Of a DNA stretch of 64,000 nucleotides, positions 1 to 9,152 are shown piece after piece. The position numbers and the translations under genes are program-made. The stretch's first letter is position 1; each line of letters opens with the position of its first letter. The DNA comes from CAVUPF01 sp963803755 (GTDB taxonomy: Bacteria; Actinomycetota; Thermoleophilia; Solirubrobacterales; 70-9), in NCBI GenBank assembly GCA_963803755.1, contig CAWDNP010000012.1:1-64000 (forward strand), given 5' to 3'. The notes beneath the pieces were generated by a model. That model made no database searches, was not told the DNA's origin, and worked only from the letters and a program-made list of their open reading frames with translations.

Positions 1-568
1 CGGTCGAGGTGGCGCTGGAGATGGCCAAGGACCCGGCCGGCTACCATGCCCTACCAATACGGCAACGAAGGCGAACCCGCGCGCCCACTACGAGGGGCAC
101 CGCGGTCGAGATCCTCGAAGAGCTCGACGAGGTGGCCGCCTTCGTCGGCGGGCTCGGCACCGGCGGCACCCTGATGGGCAATGGCCGGCGACTCAAGGAG
201 GCCAACCCGGAGACGCTGGATCGTCGCCGCCGAGCCGATGCAGGGGCGAGCTGGTCCAGGGGTTGCGCTCGCTCGACGACGGCTTCATCCCGCCGATCAT
301 CGACCTCGCGCTCCTCGACCGCAAGATCATGGTCTCCAACCGAGATGCGATCGTCTGGACTCAAGCGGGCTGCTCGACGAGCAGGGTATCTTCGCCGGTG
401 TCTCCTCCGGCGCGATCGCCGCGATCGCCGTCCGCATCGCCTGCGAGCTGGAGGGTGGCAACGTCGTCTTTCTCGATTCCCGATGACGGCTGGAAGTACC
501 TCTCCTCCGGCGTCTACACCAACCTCGATCGAGGAGATCGAGAACTTGGATCTACCGTCTGGTGGTAG
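1..568 (+). pseudogene. cysM: Cysteine synthase (CysM/CysK family), 5' cut by window edge, several frameshifts
   Basis: This is the C-terminal half of a PLP-dependent O-acetylserine/O-phosphoserine sulfhydrylase, which makes cysteine in the cytoplasm. Pieces in three frames join into one family-like protein: LEMAKDPAGYHAL near position 20, then the PLP phosphate-binding glycine loop GGLGTGGTLMG near 145-180, VAAEPMQGELVQGLRSLDDG near 225-285, and FAGVSSGAIAAIA near 390-425. The protein ends in TVWW with a stop at 566-568, a tail typical of actinobacterial CysM. At least four one-base shifts are needed. The 5' end lies outside the window. The next gene is Mec-like, recalling the mec-cysO-cysM locus of mycobacteria. 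Whether this is a decayed gene or base-calling error cannot be told from this sequence; many other genes here show similar indels. Confidence 0.8.
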
Positions 569-579
569 CTGAGGAATTA

Positions 580-1010
580 GTGCGGATTCCCGAAGAAGTG
601 AGTCGATGAGATGGTCGCCCACGCGCGGGGGGATCTCCCCAACGAGTGCTGCGGGATGGTTGGGGGAGGAAAAGGGACGACGAGGCAAACGTCGTCATCC
701 GGGTCACCAACACGGCGGCGAGCCCGCTGGCGGCCACCGAGATGGACCCGCAGGAGCAATACAACGCGCTGAAAGCGATCGAAGACGAGGGTGGCGAGCT
801 GCTGGCGATCTACCACTCTCATACCAAGAGCGCCGCCTATCCGTCGCAAACCGACGTCAACCAGGCGGTCGCCTGGCCCGAACAGATCTATCTGATCGTC
901 TCCCTGGCCACAAAGACGCGCCGGACGTGAAGGGGTACCTTCTTAGGGATGTGGATGCCGATGCCGGGTCGCGATCTCATAGCCAGATCGCGGATTCCCG
1001 TGCCCAGGGC
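580..1010 (+). pseudogene. Mec-like JAMM (Mov34/M67) metallopeptidase, frameshifted
   Basis: Homologues are zinc peptidases. In mycobacteria Mec removes cysteine from the C-terminus of the sulfur carrier CysO. A GTG at 580 begins RIPEEV, followed in a second frame by the family-typical LPNECCGMVGG (about 635-670), then in the first frame again by NVVIRVTNTA and the JAMM motif HSHTKSAAYPSQTD (about 820-860), which carries the H-x-H, Ser and Asp zinc ligands. A third shift near 905 gives HKDAPDVKGYLL. The 3' end is uncertain. It lies 11 bases after the cysteine synthase, which supports a role in carrier-protein-dependent cysteine synthesis, but no MoaD/CysO-type gene is visible in the window. 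Confidence 0.75.
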
Positions 1011-1032
1011 GCCAATGGCGGCGGCGGCTTGG

Positions 1033-1286
1033 ATGGGCACGACGACGGTGGTGGAGGCCGGCGGCGGTGGTGGCAAGCTGGTCAAGATCGCCTTCGCCCC
1101 AAGCCAGGTGGAGGCCGAAATGATCCAGGGGCTGCTCTCCGAGCACGGTATTCCCAGCATGCTGAAACGCGGACCCGGTTTCGACGTGCCGGAGTTCATG
1201 GCGGTCGGGCCTCGCCAAGTGTTCGTCGCCGAAGCGGCGGTAGGAAGGCGCGCGAAGTGCTTGAGGGGGCTCCGGGCGGCAGCTAG
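1033..1286 (+). CDS. DUF2007-type putative signal-transducing protein, one frameshift
   Basis: A short cytoplasmic protein of about 84 residues. The segment KIAFAPSQVEAEMIQGLL followed by SEHGIPSMLKRGP matches the DUF2007 pattern, in which a residue stretch 'EAE..K..LE..GIP' precedes a variable strand. The exact function of the family is unknown; it is annotated as a putative signal-transducing or PII-like fold. The start is taken at ATG 1033. A one-base shift near 1240 is needed to reach the natural end REVLEGAPGGS and its TAG at 1284-1286. It probably shares the transcript with the upstream Mec-like gene. Confidence 0.6.
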
Positions 1287-1302
1287 TCGACGTTGGGCCG
1301 GG

Positions 1303-2050
1303 CTATTGCGCGAGGTAGTCGCGCCAGGCCGACTCGACCTCGCCGATGCGGGATCGAAGGCGGCTTCCAGGGTCGGCTTCGCACCGCCGGGCAGGAGACG
1401 GAGGGCGAGTTGTTGGCAGGCCTCCGGACCGCGCTCGTTCTCCAGAAGGTCGAAGATCGTTCCGCCGAGGATCACAGCGTCGCGGCGCGAGGGGGGAAAG
1501 GACGGGCCGGCGCTCTCCCGCAGGCGGCGGATCACCGCCGCACGGTAGAGCCCGACCTGGCGGGCGAAGTACTGGGCGCCGCCCTCGGCCAGCCAGGCCC
1601 AGCTCAGGTAGCGGGCGAAGCGGCGCGGCGTCCAGGAGGGGGGAGGTCGGGGTTGTTGGCGGCGATCACGAGCTGCGCGTAGAGCCGCTCGGCGGTGCCG
1701 CGCAGGGCTTCTCGCGAGTCATCCCCCGCGGCGCGACGCTCCATGTGGGGGTCGTTGAGGACATGCAGCTCGGTCGCCATCGCCCAGCCCGCCAGGTAAC
1801 GCCGCCCGGCCGGCGCCGCCGACCAGCGAGCCGCCGGCAGGAAGGGGTGGGCCATCGCCAGCCAGGCGGGATTGGTGTGGACGACGACCGTGACCTCGCC
1901 GGGAACCTGCTCAAAGCGATCCTCGAGTCGCAGCCGCAAGTTCTCCATCCGGTCGAGCGTGCGCTCGGCGAAGGCGGTGTCGCCGCTGTCGTGACGTGCG
2001 GTGAAACTGAGGGACTTCGTTCGACCCAGGACACGCGCCGAGCGTACTAG
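1303..2050 (-). pseudogene. Gluzincin-like (peptidase MA-like) protein of unknown function, frameshifted
   Basis: A protein of roughly 240 residues is recovered by joining two frames. It runs through GEVTVVVHTNPAWLAMAHP, AERLYAQLVIAANN, SWAWLAEGGAQYFARQ and RRDAVILGGTIFDLLE, and ends DYLAQ at a TAG (1303-1305). Frameshifts are required near 1600-1640 and near 1350. The order 'W-x-x-E-G-x-A-x-Y-F' followed by a helical 'G-x-x-x-x-x-L' segment resembles peptidase MA/gluzincin proteins, but I see no HEXXH motif, so catalysis is doubtful. The first good start in frame is ATG 1948; an open frame extends upstream to about 2064 without ATG, GTG or TTG. It follows the DUF1802 gene and is convergent with the DUF2007 gene. 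Confidence 0.5.
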
Positions 2051-2069
2051 CCGTTGTCTAAGGCGGTCC

Positions 2070-2702
2070 TTAGACCAGTATCGGCTCGGCGTCGCTGGCG
2101 CAGACCGACTGGATCTCCTGCCGGGCCCGGTCGAACTCCTCGTCGGCCATCACCGGCGTCCCCTCGAAAGGAAGGTCGCGATCGATCTCGACCCAGGAGC
2201 GGCATCCGTGGTACTCCTCGCGGACTCGCACCGTGACCGGGCGGGGGATACGGTGGACCCGTAGCAGGAGGACGTGCAGCGGGTGGCGCCGCTTCCAGTT
2301 AAGCCGCTTCTCGGCGTAGTCGGGAGTCCAGACGTAAAAGGGGGAGAGAGAGTCGAGCGCGCGGCGGTCGGTGATCGTGAAGTGGTCGGTCACCTCGGCC
2401 CAGGCCCGCAGGCGGACGCGGTCGGGCTGGGATATGCCGCCGTCCTGAATCAGCGCCCTTGGCGGCGGCTCCTCGTCCGGCCAGACGCCCTCTTCGAGCG
2501 CGCGGCGCAGCTCCGGGTGGTGGGACTCGCGCACCAAGTCGTTGCGCTGGTGATCGAAAGTCGGGTAGAGGAAGAAGCGCTCGTGCTCAAGCTCGAAGTG
2601 CTTGTTCTCCTCGCGGATGCCACCCTTGCGGAGGGTGAGCAGCTGCTCACCCTCGGCGAGCGCACGCACCGTTACGGCCCATTCCTTGAAAGCGATCGGC
2701 AT
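2070..2702 (-). CDS. DUF1802 family protein
   Basis: A 210-residue soluble protein beginning MPIAFKEWAVTVRAL, followed by GEQLLTLRKGGIRE and HERFFLYPTFDHQR. These are hallmarks of DUF1802, a family of unknown function found in actinobacteria, cyanobacteria and other groups. ATG 2702 is clearly the start because the conserved block begins there. No membrane segment or signal peptide is visible. It lies upstream of the frameshifted gluzincin-like gene on the same strand and about 120 bases downstream of the hyuB stop, so it may be co-transcribed or have its own promoter in that gap. Confidence 0.85.
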   Translation of the reverse strand: MPIAFKEWAVTVRALAEGEQLLTLRKGGIREENKHFELEHERFFLYPTFDHQRNDLVRESHHPELRRALEEGVWPDEEPPPRALIQDGGISQPDRVRLRAWAEVTDHFTITDRRALDSLSPFYVWTPDYAEKRLNWKRRHPLHVLLLRVHRIPRPVTVRVREEYHGCRSWVEIDRDLPFEGTPVMADEEFDRARQEIQSVCASDAEPILV

Positions 2703-2822
2703 TTGGAAGCTGTACCTGAGAAGGTCGGTGATTCGGTGACTGGGAGAGGACGCCTCGAACCCTGTCTGGGCAGTCGGTCCGCCCGGAGCGGGGATTCTGA
2801 CGAGCCCGGCCGAATCGCCAAA

Positions 2823-4343
2823 TTAAACCTTCATAAATGTGCCCTGTCGGCCGTATCCGCCGCCCCCGGGGGTCTCGATCCGCAGCACGTCGCCCGGTTT
2901 CAGCGTCCCCTCGGCCTTGCTCGGCAGCGGCTTGCCGTCCAGGAGATCGCGTCCCGGTGCCCCGTCGGCGCCTCCCTCGCGGCCGCGAGGGGCGTGGCGG
3001 CGACGCTCGGCAATCAGGGTGAAGCGCATCGGCGCCAGGGCCTCGATCTCGCGGGCGATCCCGTCGCCGCCCCGGTGTAGCCCGGCCCCGCCGCTTCCCC
3101 GCCTGACCGAGAGCTCGCGCACCCGCAGCGGCAGTTCGGCCTCCAGTGCCTCCACCGGAGTATTGAGCGTGTTCGACATCGTGACGTGGATGGCGCTCGG
3201 CCCGTCGGCATCGGGACAGCCTCCCTGGCCGCCGCCTAGCGTTTCGTAGTAGGTGAAGCCCTCCCCGGCAAGGGTGAGGTTGTTCATCGTTCCCTGGCCC
3301 TGGGCGGGGACTGGGCGGGCGCCGCCGAGCGCCGCGATCGTCAGGTCGGCGACCCGGCTGGAGGTCTCGACATTGCCCGCCGCCACGGCTGCAGGAGGGA
3401 GGGCGTTGAGCAGGCAGCCCGGTGGGGCGATCACCTCAATCGGCCGATAGGCTCCGGCCGAAGCGGGCGCGTCGGGATCTATAAGTGCCCGCACCGCGAA
3501 GAAGGCAGCTGACCTGGTCACCGGTAGTGGGCAGTTGAGGTTGCCCTCAACCTGCGGGTCGGTGCCGCCGAAGTCGAGCCGCAGGCTCTCACCCTCGATA
3601 ATCGCCCGAACTCGCAGCGTCAGGTCTCGCGCGGTGCCGCCGAAGTCGTCCTCCAGCACGTCCTCGGCCTCATAGTCGCCGTCGGACAGGGCAGCGAGCG
3701 CGGCGCGGGTACGCCGCTCCGCGTAGTCGAGGGTCGCGGCCATCCCGAGGCGCAACTCGTCCAGGCCGTGGCGCTCCGCCAGCTCGGAGAGCCGCGTCGC
3801 ACCGATCCGGTTGGCGGCGCGCTGGGCGCGCAGGTCGGCGAGTCGCTGATGCGGAGAGCGCATCCGCGTCGCCAGCTCATGCAGTGTCTCCTCGTCGGCC
3901 CGGGTCGGAGGGATTACGACGCCCTCCTCCTCCAGACGGGTGGAGTGGGCCGGCATCCCACCGGGTGTCGGCCCGCCGACGTCGGCGTGGTGGGCGCGGC
4001 TTACGGCGAAGCCGAGCAGGGCGCCGCCGGCGAAAACGGGGCTGATCAGGGTGATGTCCGGAAGGTGGGTGCCCCCCTCGTAGGGGTCGTTGAGGATCCA
4101 GGCGTCGTCCGGCCGGTGGTCGCGGTTAAGGACCGCAGCCACCGCCTCCGGCATCGAGCCGAGGTGGACCGGGATGTGCTCGGCCTGCATGACCATCTCC
4201 CCGGCGGCGTTAAACAACGCCGTTGAGCAGTCGCGACGCTCCTTGATGTTGGCCGAGTAAGAGGCCCGGATCAGGACTGCTCCCATCTCTTCGCAGGCGG
4301 CGCGCAGTCCGCCGGTCATCACCTGGAGGGCGATCGGGTCCAT
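2823..4343 (-). CDS. hyuB: Hydantoinase B / oxoprolinase family subunit
   Basis: This is the beta subunit of the ATP-dependent hydantoinase/5-oxoprolinase/acetone carboxylase-like family, about 506 residues. Features: MDPIALQVMTGGLRAA at the N-terminus, ASYSANIKERRDCS, HIPVHLGSMP, WILNDPYEGGTHLPD with metal-binding residues, and a glycine-rich tail TPGGGGYG. The start ATG 4343 lies two bases after the hyuA stop, a tight translational coupling. A longer upstream open frame exists but only antisense-like sequence precedes this ATG. The exact substrate (N-methylhydantoin, oxoproline or another cyclic amide) cannot be read from the sequence. It works with HyuA as a heteromer. Confidence 0.9.
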   Translation of the reverse strand: MDPIALQVMTGGLRAACEEMGAVLIRASYSANIKERRDCSTALFNAAGEMVMQAEHIPVHLGSMPEAVAAVLNRDHRPDDAWILNDPYEGGTHLPDITLISPVFAGGALLGFAVSRAHHADVGGPTPGGMPAHSTRLEEEGVVIPPTRADEETLHELATRMRSPHQRLADLRAQRAANRIGATRLSELAERHGLDELRLGMAATLDYAERRTRAALAALSDGDYEAEDVLEDDFGGTARDLTLRVRAIIEGESLRLDFGGTDPQVEGNLNCPLPVTRSAAFFAVRALIDPDAPASAGAYRPIEVIAPPGCLLNALPPAAVAAGNVETSSRVADLTIAALGGARPVPAQGQGTMNNLTLAGEGFTYYETLGGGQGGCPDADGPSAIHVTMSNTLNTPVEALEAELPLRVRELSVRRGSGGAGLHRGGDGIAREIEALAPMRFTLIAERRRHAPRGREGGADGAPGRDLLDGKPLPSKAEGTLKPGDVLRIETPGGGGYGRQGTFMKV

Positions 4344-4345
4344 GC

Positions 4346-6328
4346 TCAGGAGCCGCTCCTGCGCGCCACGATCGTCCCTGCGCCGTCGACCTCGGCCCGC
4401 CAGCCGGGCGCCAGCACCAGCGTCGACTCGGGCAGCTCGAAGATCGCCGGCCCATCGGCCCGGGCGCCGACGGGCGGCTCTCCGCGCAGGACGTGCGCGG
4501 AGAGCCACTCGCCGCCGAAGCGTGCGCTTCGGCGGCTCTCAGACAGGCCCTCTTCTGCGGCCGCTGCCGGTCGTGGCCGCGGGCCGTGGACGACCATCCC
4601 TAGGTCGATATGGACTAGCTCGACTTCGCCGTTTGGGTTGCTGTAGCCGTAACGCTCCTCGTGGGCGGCGGCGAAGCGCTCCAGCAGGTCGGTTGGGTCG
4701 GGGTCGACCGGCCCCGGTACGGTCAGCTCGAAGGCCTGCCCCCGATAGCGCATCTCGTAAGCGACCTCGGGCGTCGCGTCCGGCAGGTCGCGTCCGGCTC
4801 GGTCGATCAGCCTCTCGACCTCCCAGGCGATCCGCTCGCGGCTCAGCTTCTCGCCGCTCAGCATTACTGTGCGGGCGGTGTTGCGGCGGCGGTCTGAGGC
4901 GCAGAGGCCGAGCGCCGAGAGGACGCCGCCGGCGTGCGGGCAGAGGATCGTCTCGATCTCCAGCTCGGCGGCGATCGCGGCGGCGTGCATCGGGCCAGCG
5001 CCACCGAAGGGAAGCAGCGCAAAGCGGCGCGGGTCGACGCCGCGCTCGACGGTGAGGACGCGCAGCGCCCGCACCATTTCCTGGTTGGCGACGCGGACGA
5101 TCCCCTCGGCGGTATCCAGCTCGTCAAGGACGAGCGAGCGGGCGAGCCCGGCGACCGCCGCCTGTGCTGCGTCCTCGTCGAGGGCAACACCTCCCGCGAG
5201 CCGCGAGTCCGCCGCCAGGTAGCCGAGCAGTAGGTTGGCGTCGGTGACAGTCGGTTCGACGCCGCCGTGCCCATAGCAGGCGGGACCGGGATCGGCGCTC
5301 GCCGAGCGCGGGCCGACTCGCAGCGCTCCGCCGGGATCGCGCCAGCCGACCGAGCCGCCGCCCGCCCCGACTGTGTGCACGTCGACCATCGGCAGCTGGA
5401 TGACGCGGCCGCCGATCCGCCGCGAGTCGGTGCGCCGCACCTCGCCGTCCTCGACCACGCAGACGTCGCACGAGGTCCCTCCCATGTCGAAGCCAATCGC
5501 GTTGCCGTCGCCGCTTACCCGGGCGAGAAGGCCGGCCCCGACCGCGCCGCCCGCCGGCCCGGAGAGCACGCTCCAGGCGCCGGACCGTGCCGCCTCCTTT
5601 GCCGTGGCGACGCCGCCCGAGGACTGCATCACAAGGGGCCGGGGGAGGCCCGCCGCGACTGCGGCTTTGCCGAGTCGGTCCAGGTAGCGGCCGAGCAAGG
5701 GGGAGAGATAGGCGTCGATCGTGGTCGTCGAGCAGCGCTCGTACTCGCGGAAGCGGGGCAGCACCTCATGAGAGGTGGAGACGTGCACTCCCGGCAGCTC
5801 GCGGCGCAGGTGCTCGGCAATGCGTCGCTCATGGGAGGGATCGAGGTAGGAGAAGAGGAGGCAGACGGCCACCGACTCGGCGCCGCATTCGCGGATCAGG
5901 CCGGCGAGCCTTTCCGGCTCTTCCACGCCGAGCGGTTCGACCACGCCATCGGGCCCGATCCGCTCGCCTGCCTCGAAGCGCAGCTCCGGCTCGATGAGCG
6001 GCGCCGGCTTTGGTGCGCAGAGCCGGTAGAGGTCGGGCCGTGCCTGGCGGCCGATCTCCAGTAGGTCGGCGAAGCCGCGCGTGGCGACCAGCGCCGTATG
6101 AGCCCCGCGCTCCTCCAGCAGCGCGTTGGTGCCCACCGTCGTCCCGTGCGCGAACGCCTCCACCTCCGCGGCGCCCGCTCCGGCCCGCTCCAGCGCCTCC
6201 TCGATCGCCGCCATCACCCCGGCCGACTCTTCGCCGGGGGTGGTCGAGGTCTTCGCTGTATGCAGCGTTGCGCCGTCGAAGATGACCGCATCGGTGAAGG
6301 TTCCGCCCACGTCAACCCCGAGCAGCAT
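4346..6328 (-). CDS. hyuA: Hydantoinase A / oxoprolinase family ATP-binding subunit
   Basis: A 660-residue alpha subunit of an ATP-dependent cyclic amide hydrolase. The N-terminus LLGVDVGGTFTDAV is the ASKHA phosphate-1 loop. A second loop, IGFDMGGTSCDVCVVE, lies near residue 280, and HTVGAGGGS follows. The middle HGTTVGTNALLEERG is typical of HyuA. Length agrees with the family (650-700). ATP hydrolysis is expected to activate the amide, with HyuB contributing the hydrolytic part. The pair follows nadB on the same strand with a 33-base gap, so all three may be one transcript, although no functional link between NAD synthesis and hydantoin breakdown is known to me. Confidence 0.92.
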   Translation of the reverse strand: MLLGVDVGGTFTDAVIFDGATLHTAKTSTTPGEESAGVMAAIEEALERAGAGAAEVEAFAHGTTVGTNALLEERGAHTALVATRGFADLLEIGRQARPDLYRLCAPKPAPLIEPELRFEAGERIGPDGVVEPLGVEEPERLAGLIRECGAESVAVCLLFSYLDPSHERRIAEHLRRELPGVHVSTSHEVLPRFREYERCSTTTIDAYLSPLLGRYLDRLGKAAVAAGLPRPLVMQSSGGVATAKEAARSGAWSVLSGPAGGAVGAGLLARVSGDGNAIGFDMGGTSCDVCVVEDGEVRRTDSRRIGGRVIQLPMVDVHTVGAGGGSVGWRDPGGALRVGPRSASADPGPACYGHGGVEPTVTDANLLLGYLAADSRLAGGVALDEDAAQAAVAGLARSLVLDELDTAEGIVRVANQEMVRALRVLTVERGVDPRRFALLPFGGAGPMHAAAIAAELEIETILCPHAGGVLSALGLCASDRRRNTARTVMLSGEKLSRERIAWEVERLIDRAGRDLPDATPEVAYEMRYRGQAFELTVPGPVDPDPTDLLERFAAAHEERYGYSNPNGEVELVHIDLGMVVHGPRPRPAAAAEEGLSESRRSARFGGEWLSAHVLRGEPPVGARADGPAIFELPESTLVLAPGWRAEVDGAGTIVARRSGS

Positions 6329-6361
6329 CGGTTTGAAGCTAACCGGACTCAGAGTGGCGTG

Positions 6362-7777
6362 TCAGCGCCACTGCTCGCGGCGGATGTCACCGTCGGGGGA
6401 AAGGGCGAGGTGGACGCCGTCCAACTCGTGGTCGATGCCGGGGAAGTCGATGCGTAGGTGGCCGCCGCGGGACTCGCGCCGCTCCAGTGCGCAGACGGCG
6501 ATCGCGCGGGCCAGGGGGTAGGGGTCGCCGCTCAGCTCGCTCAGCCCCTCTGGGCGCCGCAGCGGCCCGGCCGAGCGCCAGACCGCGTCCCGCGACTCCT
6601 CAGTGGGGGGGCCAAAGCGCCAATCGGGCAGCGGCGGACGCTGTGTGGCGGCGCTCTCCTCAAGCGCAGCCAGCGCCGCCCGCCCGCCGAAAACGAAGCA
6701 CTCGCTGAGCGAGTTGGAGGCGAGCCGGTTGGCGCCGTGCAGGCCGGTGCAGGAGCACTCGCCGACCGCGTATAGCCCAGGCAGGGAGGAGCGCCCGTCG
6801 AGGTCCACCGCGATCCCTCCCATCACGTAGTGCGCCGCCGGCGCCACTGGCACCGGCGCCGAACGCGGCTCCAACCCAGCTTCGATCAGCGACTCGAACA
6901 CGTTGGGGAAGCGGGTTGGGTCGACGTCGCGCAGGTCGAGTTCGACGTGAGCCGTGCCGTCGGCCTCGATGCGGTCGAGGATCGCCGCTGTGACTGCGTC
7001 CCTCGGGGCGAGCTCGTCGGTGAACCGTCTTCCGGAGGCGTCGAGCAGGGTCGCTCCCTCGCCGCGCACCGCCTCGGTTATCAACAGTCCGTCATAGCGG
7101 GTGCCCGGCAACGCCAGCGCGGTCGGGTGGAACTGACAGAACTCGAGGTCGGCGAGGTCGGCCCCCGCCGCCTGGCCCAGGACCGGCCCGGCGCCGATTG
7201 CGCCGCGCGGGTTGGTTGTTCGCCGCCACAGCGCCGCAGCGCCGCCGGTCGCCAGCACGGTCGCCTTCGCGGCGATCGGCTCGGCCTCGCTCAGCACGCC
7301 GTGACAGCGCTCGCCGTCGCTCCACAGAGCGGTCGCCGAAGTCCGCTCGCGCACCTCTATCCGCCCCTCGGCGGCGACCATCGCGGCGAGCTTCGACGTG
7401 ACCTCGTGCCCCGTTTGGCTGCCGCCAGAGTGGACGATGCGCCGCCGCGTGTGGCCACCCTCCAGCCCCAGCGCCAGCTCTCCATCCTCGTCGGTGTCGA
7501 ACGCGACACCGCGTTCGCGCAGCTCCCGCACCGCCGCAGGTGCCTCCTCGACCAAGGCCTGAACTGCCGAGGGCCGGCAAAGGCTGCGCCCTGCCGCAAT
7601 CGTGTCGGCGGCGTGGCGGGCGGGCGAGTCGCCCGACTCCAGTGCCGCCGCCAGCCCTCCCTGAGCCCAGAAGCTGGCGCTCTGTGAGAGCGGGGTGCGG
7701 GAGATGAGGCAGACGGAGCCGCCGCGCTCGGCGGCGCGCAGCGCCGTCCAGAGGCCGGCCGCGCCGCCCCCGACCAC
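6362..7777 (-). CDS. nadB: L-aspartate oxidase (quinolinate synthesis)
   Basis: FAD-dependent oxidation of L-aspartate to iminoaspartate, the first step of de novo NAD synthesis. The N-terminal Rossmann motif GGGAAGLW is followed by SASFWAQGGLAAAL, GGHTRRRIVHSGGSQTG, EFCQFHPTAL, RGEGATLLDASGRRF and PAAHYVMGGIAVD, all diagnostic of NadB. At about 471 residues it is shorter than the enterobacterial enzyme, mainly at the C-terminus. The in-frame sequence FDVAVV just upstream belongs to the Rossmann strand, so the true start may be slightly before GTG 7777, but no ATG, GTG or TTG was found there before the upstream gene ends at 7804. No nadA or nadC is present nearby. Confidence 0.9.
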   Translation of the reverse strand: MVGGGAAGLWTALRAAERGGSVCLISRTPLSQSASFWAQGGLAAALESGDSPARHAADTIAAGRSLCRPSAVQALVEEAPAAVRELRERGVAFDTDEDGELALGLEGGHTRRRIVHSGGSQTGHEVTSKLAAMVAAEGRIEVRERTSATALWSDGERCHGVLSEAEPIAAKATVLATGGAAALWRRTTNPRGAIGAGPVLGQAAGADLADLEFCQFHPTALALPGTRYDGLLITEAVRGEGATLLDASGRRFTDELAPRDAVTAAILDRIEADGTAHVELDLRDVDPTRFPNVFESLIEAGLEPRSAPVPVAPAAHYVMGGIAVDLDGRSSLPGLYAVGECSCTGLHGANRLASNSLSECFVFGGRAALAALEESAATQRPPLPDWRFGPPTEESRDAVWRSAGPLRRPEGLSELSGDPYPLARAIAVCALERRESRGGHLRIDFPGIDHELDGVHLALSPDGDIRREQWR

Positions 7778-7803
7778 GGCGACGTCGAACTCGGCGTCTG
7801 CGG

Positions 7804-8190
7804 CTATCGCCCCGCCTTTCGGCGGACGGACTCGATCTGGCCTTGTAGCCAGGTCGCCGCCGCCTCGCGGGCGCGCGCCTCGCCGTCGGCGACCGCCGCC
7901 TCCACGCGTTTTTCCGCCGCCTCGGCTTGGGCCTCGATCTCAGCCAGGCGGCCTTCGGCGGCGGCGATCGCCCGCTCCTTGGCCTCGCGCTCAAGCCTCA
8001 GCTCCTCCTCGGCCTCCGCGGCGCTGAGCCGCGCCTTCTCCAGGTCGGCCTCCAAGACGCGGATCTCGGCGATCGCCCGTTGCTCGGCTGCTTCGGCCGC
8101 CTCCGTTGCTGCTCGTAGCCGGTGTCCGGCCTCCTCGACCTGCACGTCGAGGCTCTCGCCACTCGCTCCGCTCGTCCCCTCGCTCATCAT
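7804..8190 (-). CDS. Small alanine/glutamate-rich coiled-coil protein
   Basis: A protein of about 128 residues dominated by a long predicted coiled coil. Heptad-like runs of Ala, Glu, Leu and Arg extend from about residue 15 to 110 (for example AEAEEELRLEREAKER and AEAAEKRVEAAV). No signal peptide or membrane segment is visible, and I do not recognise a named family. ATG 8190 is preferred; ATG 8187 and an overlapping TTG at 8205 are alternatives, the TTG lying inside the glycosyltransferase stop (TTGA). It sits between the glycosyltransferase and nadB in a compact same-strand run. A structural or scaffolding role is only a guess. Confidence 0.65.
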   Translation of the reverse strand: MMSEGTSGASGESLDVQVEEAGHRLRAATEAAEAAEQRAIAEIRVLEADLEKARLSAAEAEEELRLEREAKERAIAAAEGRLAEIEAQAEAAEKRVEAAVADGEARAREAAATWLQGQIESVRRKAGR

Positions 8191-8201
8191 TGTCGCTCGG
8201 C

Positions 8202-9152
8202 TCAATCTATTACTGAGCTGGCGAGAACGTCACGATAGGCCTCGATGACCCGTTCGGCCATTCGCATGGCGGAGAGGGATGCGGCGCGGCTGGCGCCGGC
8301 GACGCGCGGGTCCGCAGCCTCCAGGTGAGGGCGGACCGCGGCGCTCCAGGTGGCGGCGTCGAACGGGGCGCAGAGGCAGCCCTCAATCCCACCAAGAGCG
8401 TAGGGAGCGACGCCAACTGGGGTTGAGAGCACCGGCACGTTGCAGGCTAGGGCCTCGACACAGGCGAGGCCGAAGCCCTCGTACTCGGAGGTGATAAGGA
8501 CGGTGTTGGCAGCGTTGATCCAGAGTGGCATCTCGTCGGGATCGATCGCGCCGCCGATCAGCAGCTCCGCCCCGCAGGCTGCCGCCAGCTCGGCGGCACG
8601 ATCGTGGCGCTTCTCGGGCCGCGCCGGATTGGCGGGGAAGAGCAGGTAGCGCCCGCCGGGATCGAGCCCGAGCGTTTCACGCGCCTGCGTCCGCAGCGCC
8701 GGCGCAAAGCGGCCGAGGTCCGGCCCGCAGGGAAGTACCGCCGCGCCGGGGACGCGGGGCAGGCCCGCCCTGCCGTCCTCGGGCGCAAAGAGCGCTCGCG
8801 AGACTCCGGCGACAAGATCCGCCCGCCAGGCCAGTCGCCGCGACAGCGGCCCGACGACGCCGTGGCGGACATCGGTGCCGTGGAAGGTGACTACCAGCGG
8901 CCGCGCCCCGGCCAGCAGCGCGCACCAGCCCGGCAGCCCGTAGTGGGCGTGGACGAGGTCGAAGCGCTTGTCCCGCAGCAGCGCCCGCAGCCGGCGCGTC
9001 GCCGGCATGTACTCGCCTCTACCTCGCGGGAAGGCGAAGAGGTCGACCTCGACGCCCCGTCGCCGCACCTCATCGACTTGGTCCCGCACCCAGCGCCCCC
9101 GCTGCGGGGTCGAGGCGTCGGGCACGAAGTTGGTGACGACCAGGACGCGCAC
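8202..9152 (-). CDS. GT4-type glycosyltransferase
   Basis: A GT-B fold glycosyltransferase, about 316 residues from GTG 9152, where the first beta strand VRVLVVTNFVPD begins; ATG 9191 would add 13 residues of unlikely sequence. The N-terminal domain has HAHYGLPG and VVTFHGTDVR. The C-terminal donor-binding domain has PEKRHDRA and the E-x7-E motif EGFGLACVE followed by ALACNVPVLST. These are standard for GT4 enzymes using a nucleotide-sugar donor at the cytoplasmic face. The acceptor cannot be predicted. Its stop overlaps the start region of the coiled-coil gene. A 145-base gap containing a divergent promoter separates it from rph. Confidence 0.85.
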   Translation of the reverse strand: MRVLVVTNFVPDASTPQRGRWVRDQVDEVRRRGVEVDLFAFPRGRGEYMPATRRLRALLRDKRFDLVHAHYGLPGWCALLAGARPLVVTFHGTDVRHGVVGPLSRRLAWRADLVAGVSRALFAPEDGRAGLPRVPGAAVLPCGPDLGRFAPALRTQARETLGLDPGGRYLLFPANPARPEKRHDRAAELAAACGAELLIGGAIDPDEMPLWINAANTVLITSEYEGFGLACVEALACNVPVLSTPVGVAPYALGGIEGCLCAPFDAATWSAAVRPHLEAADPRVAGASRAASLSAMRMAERVIEAYRDVLASSVID

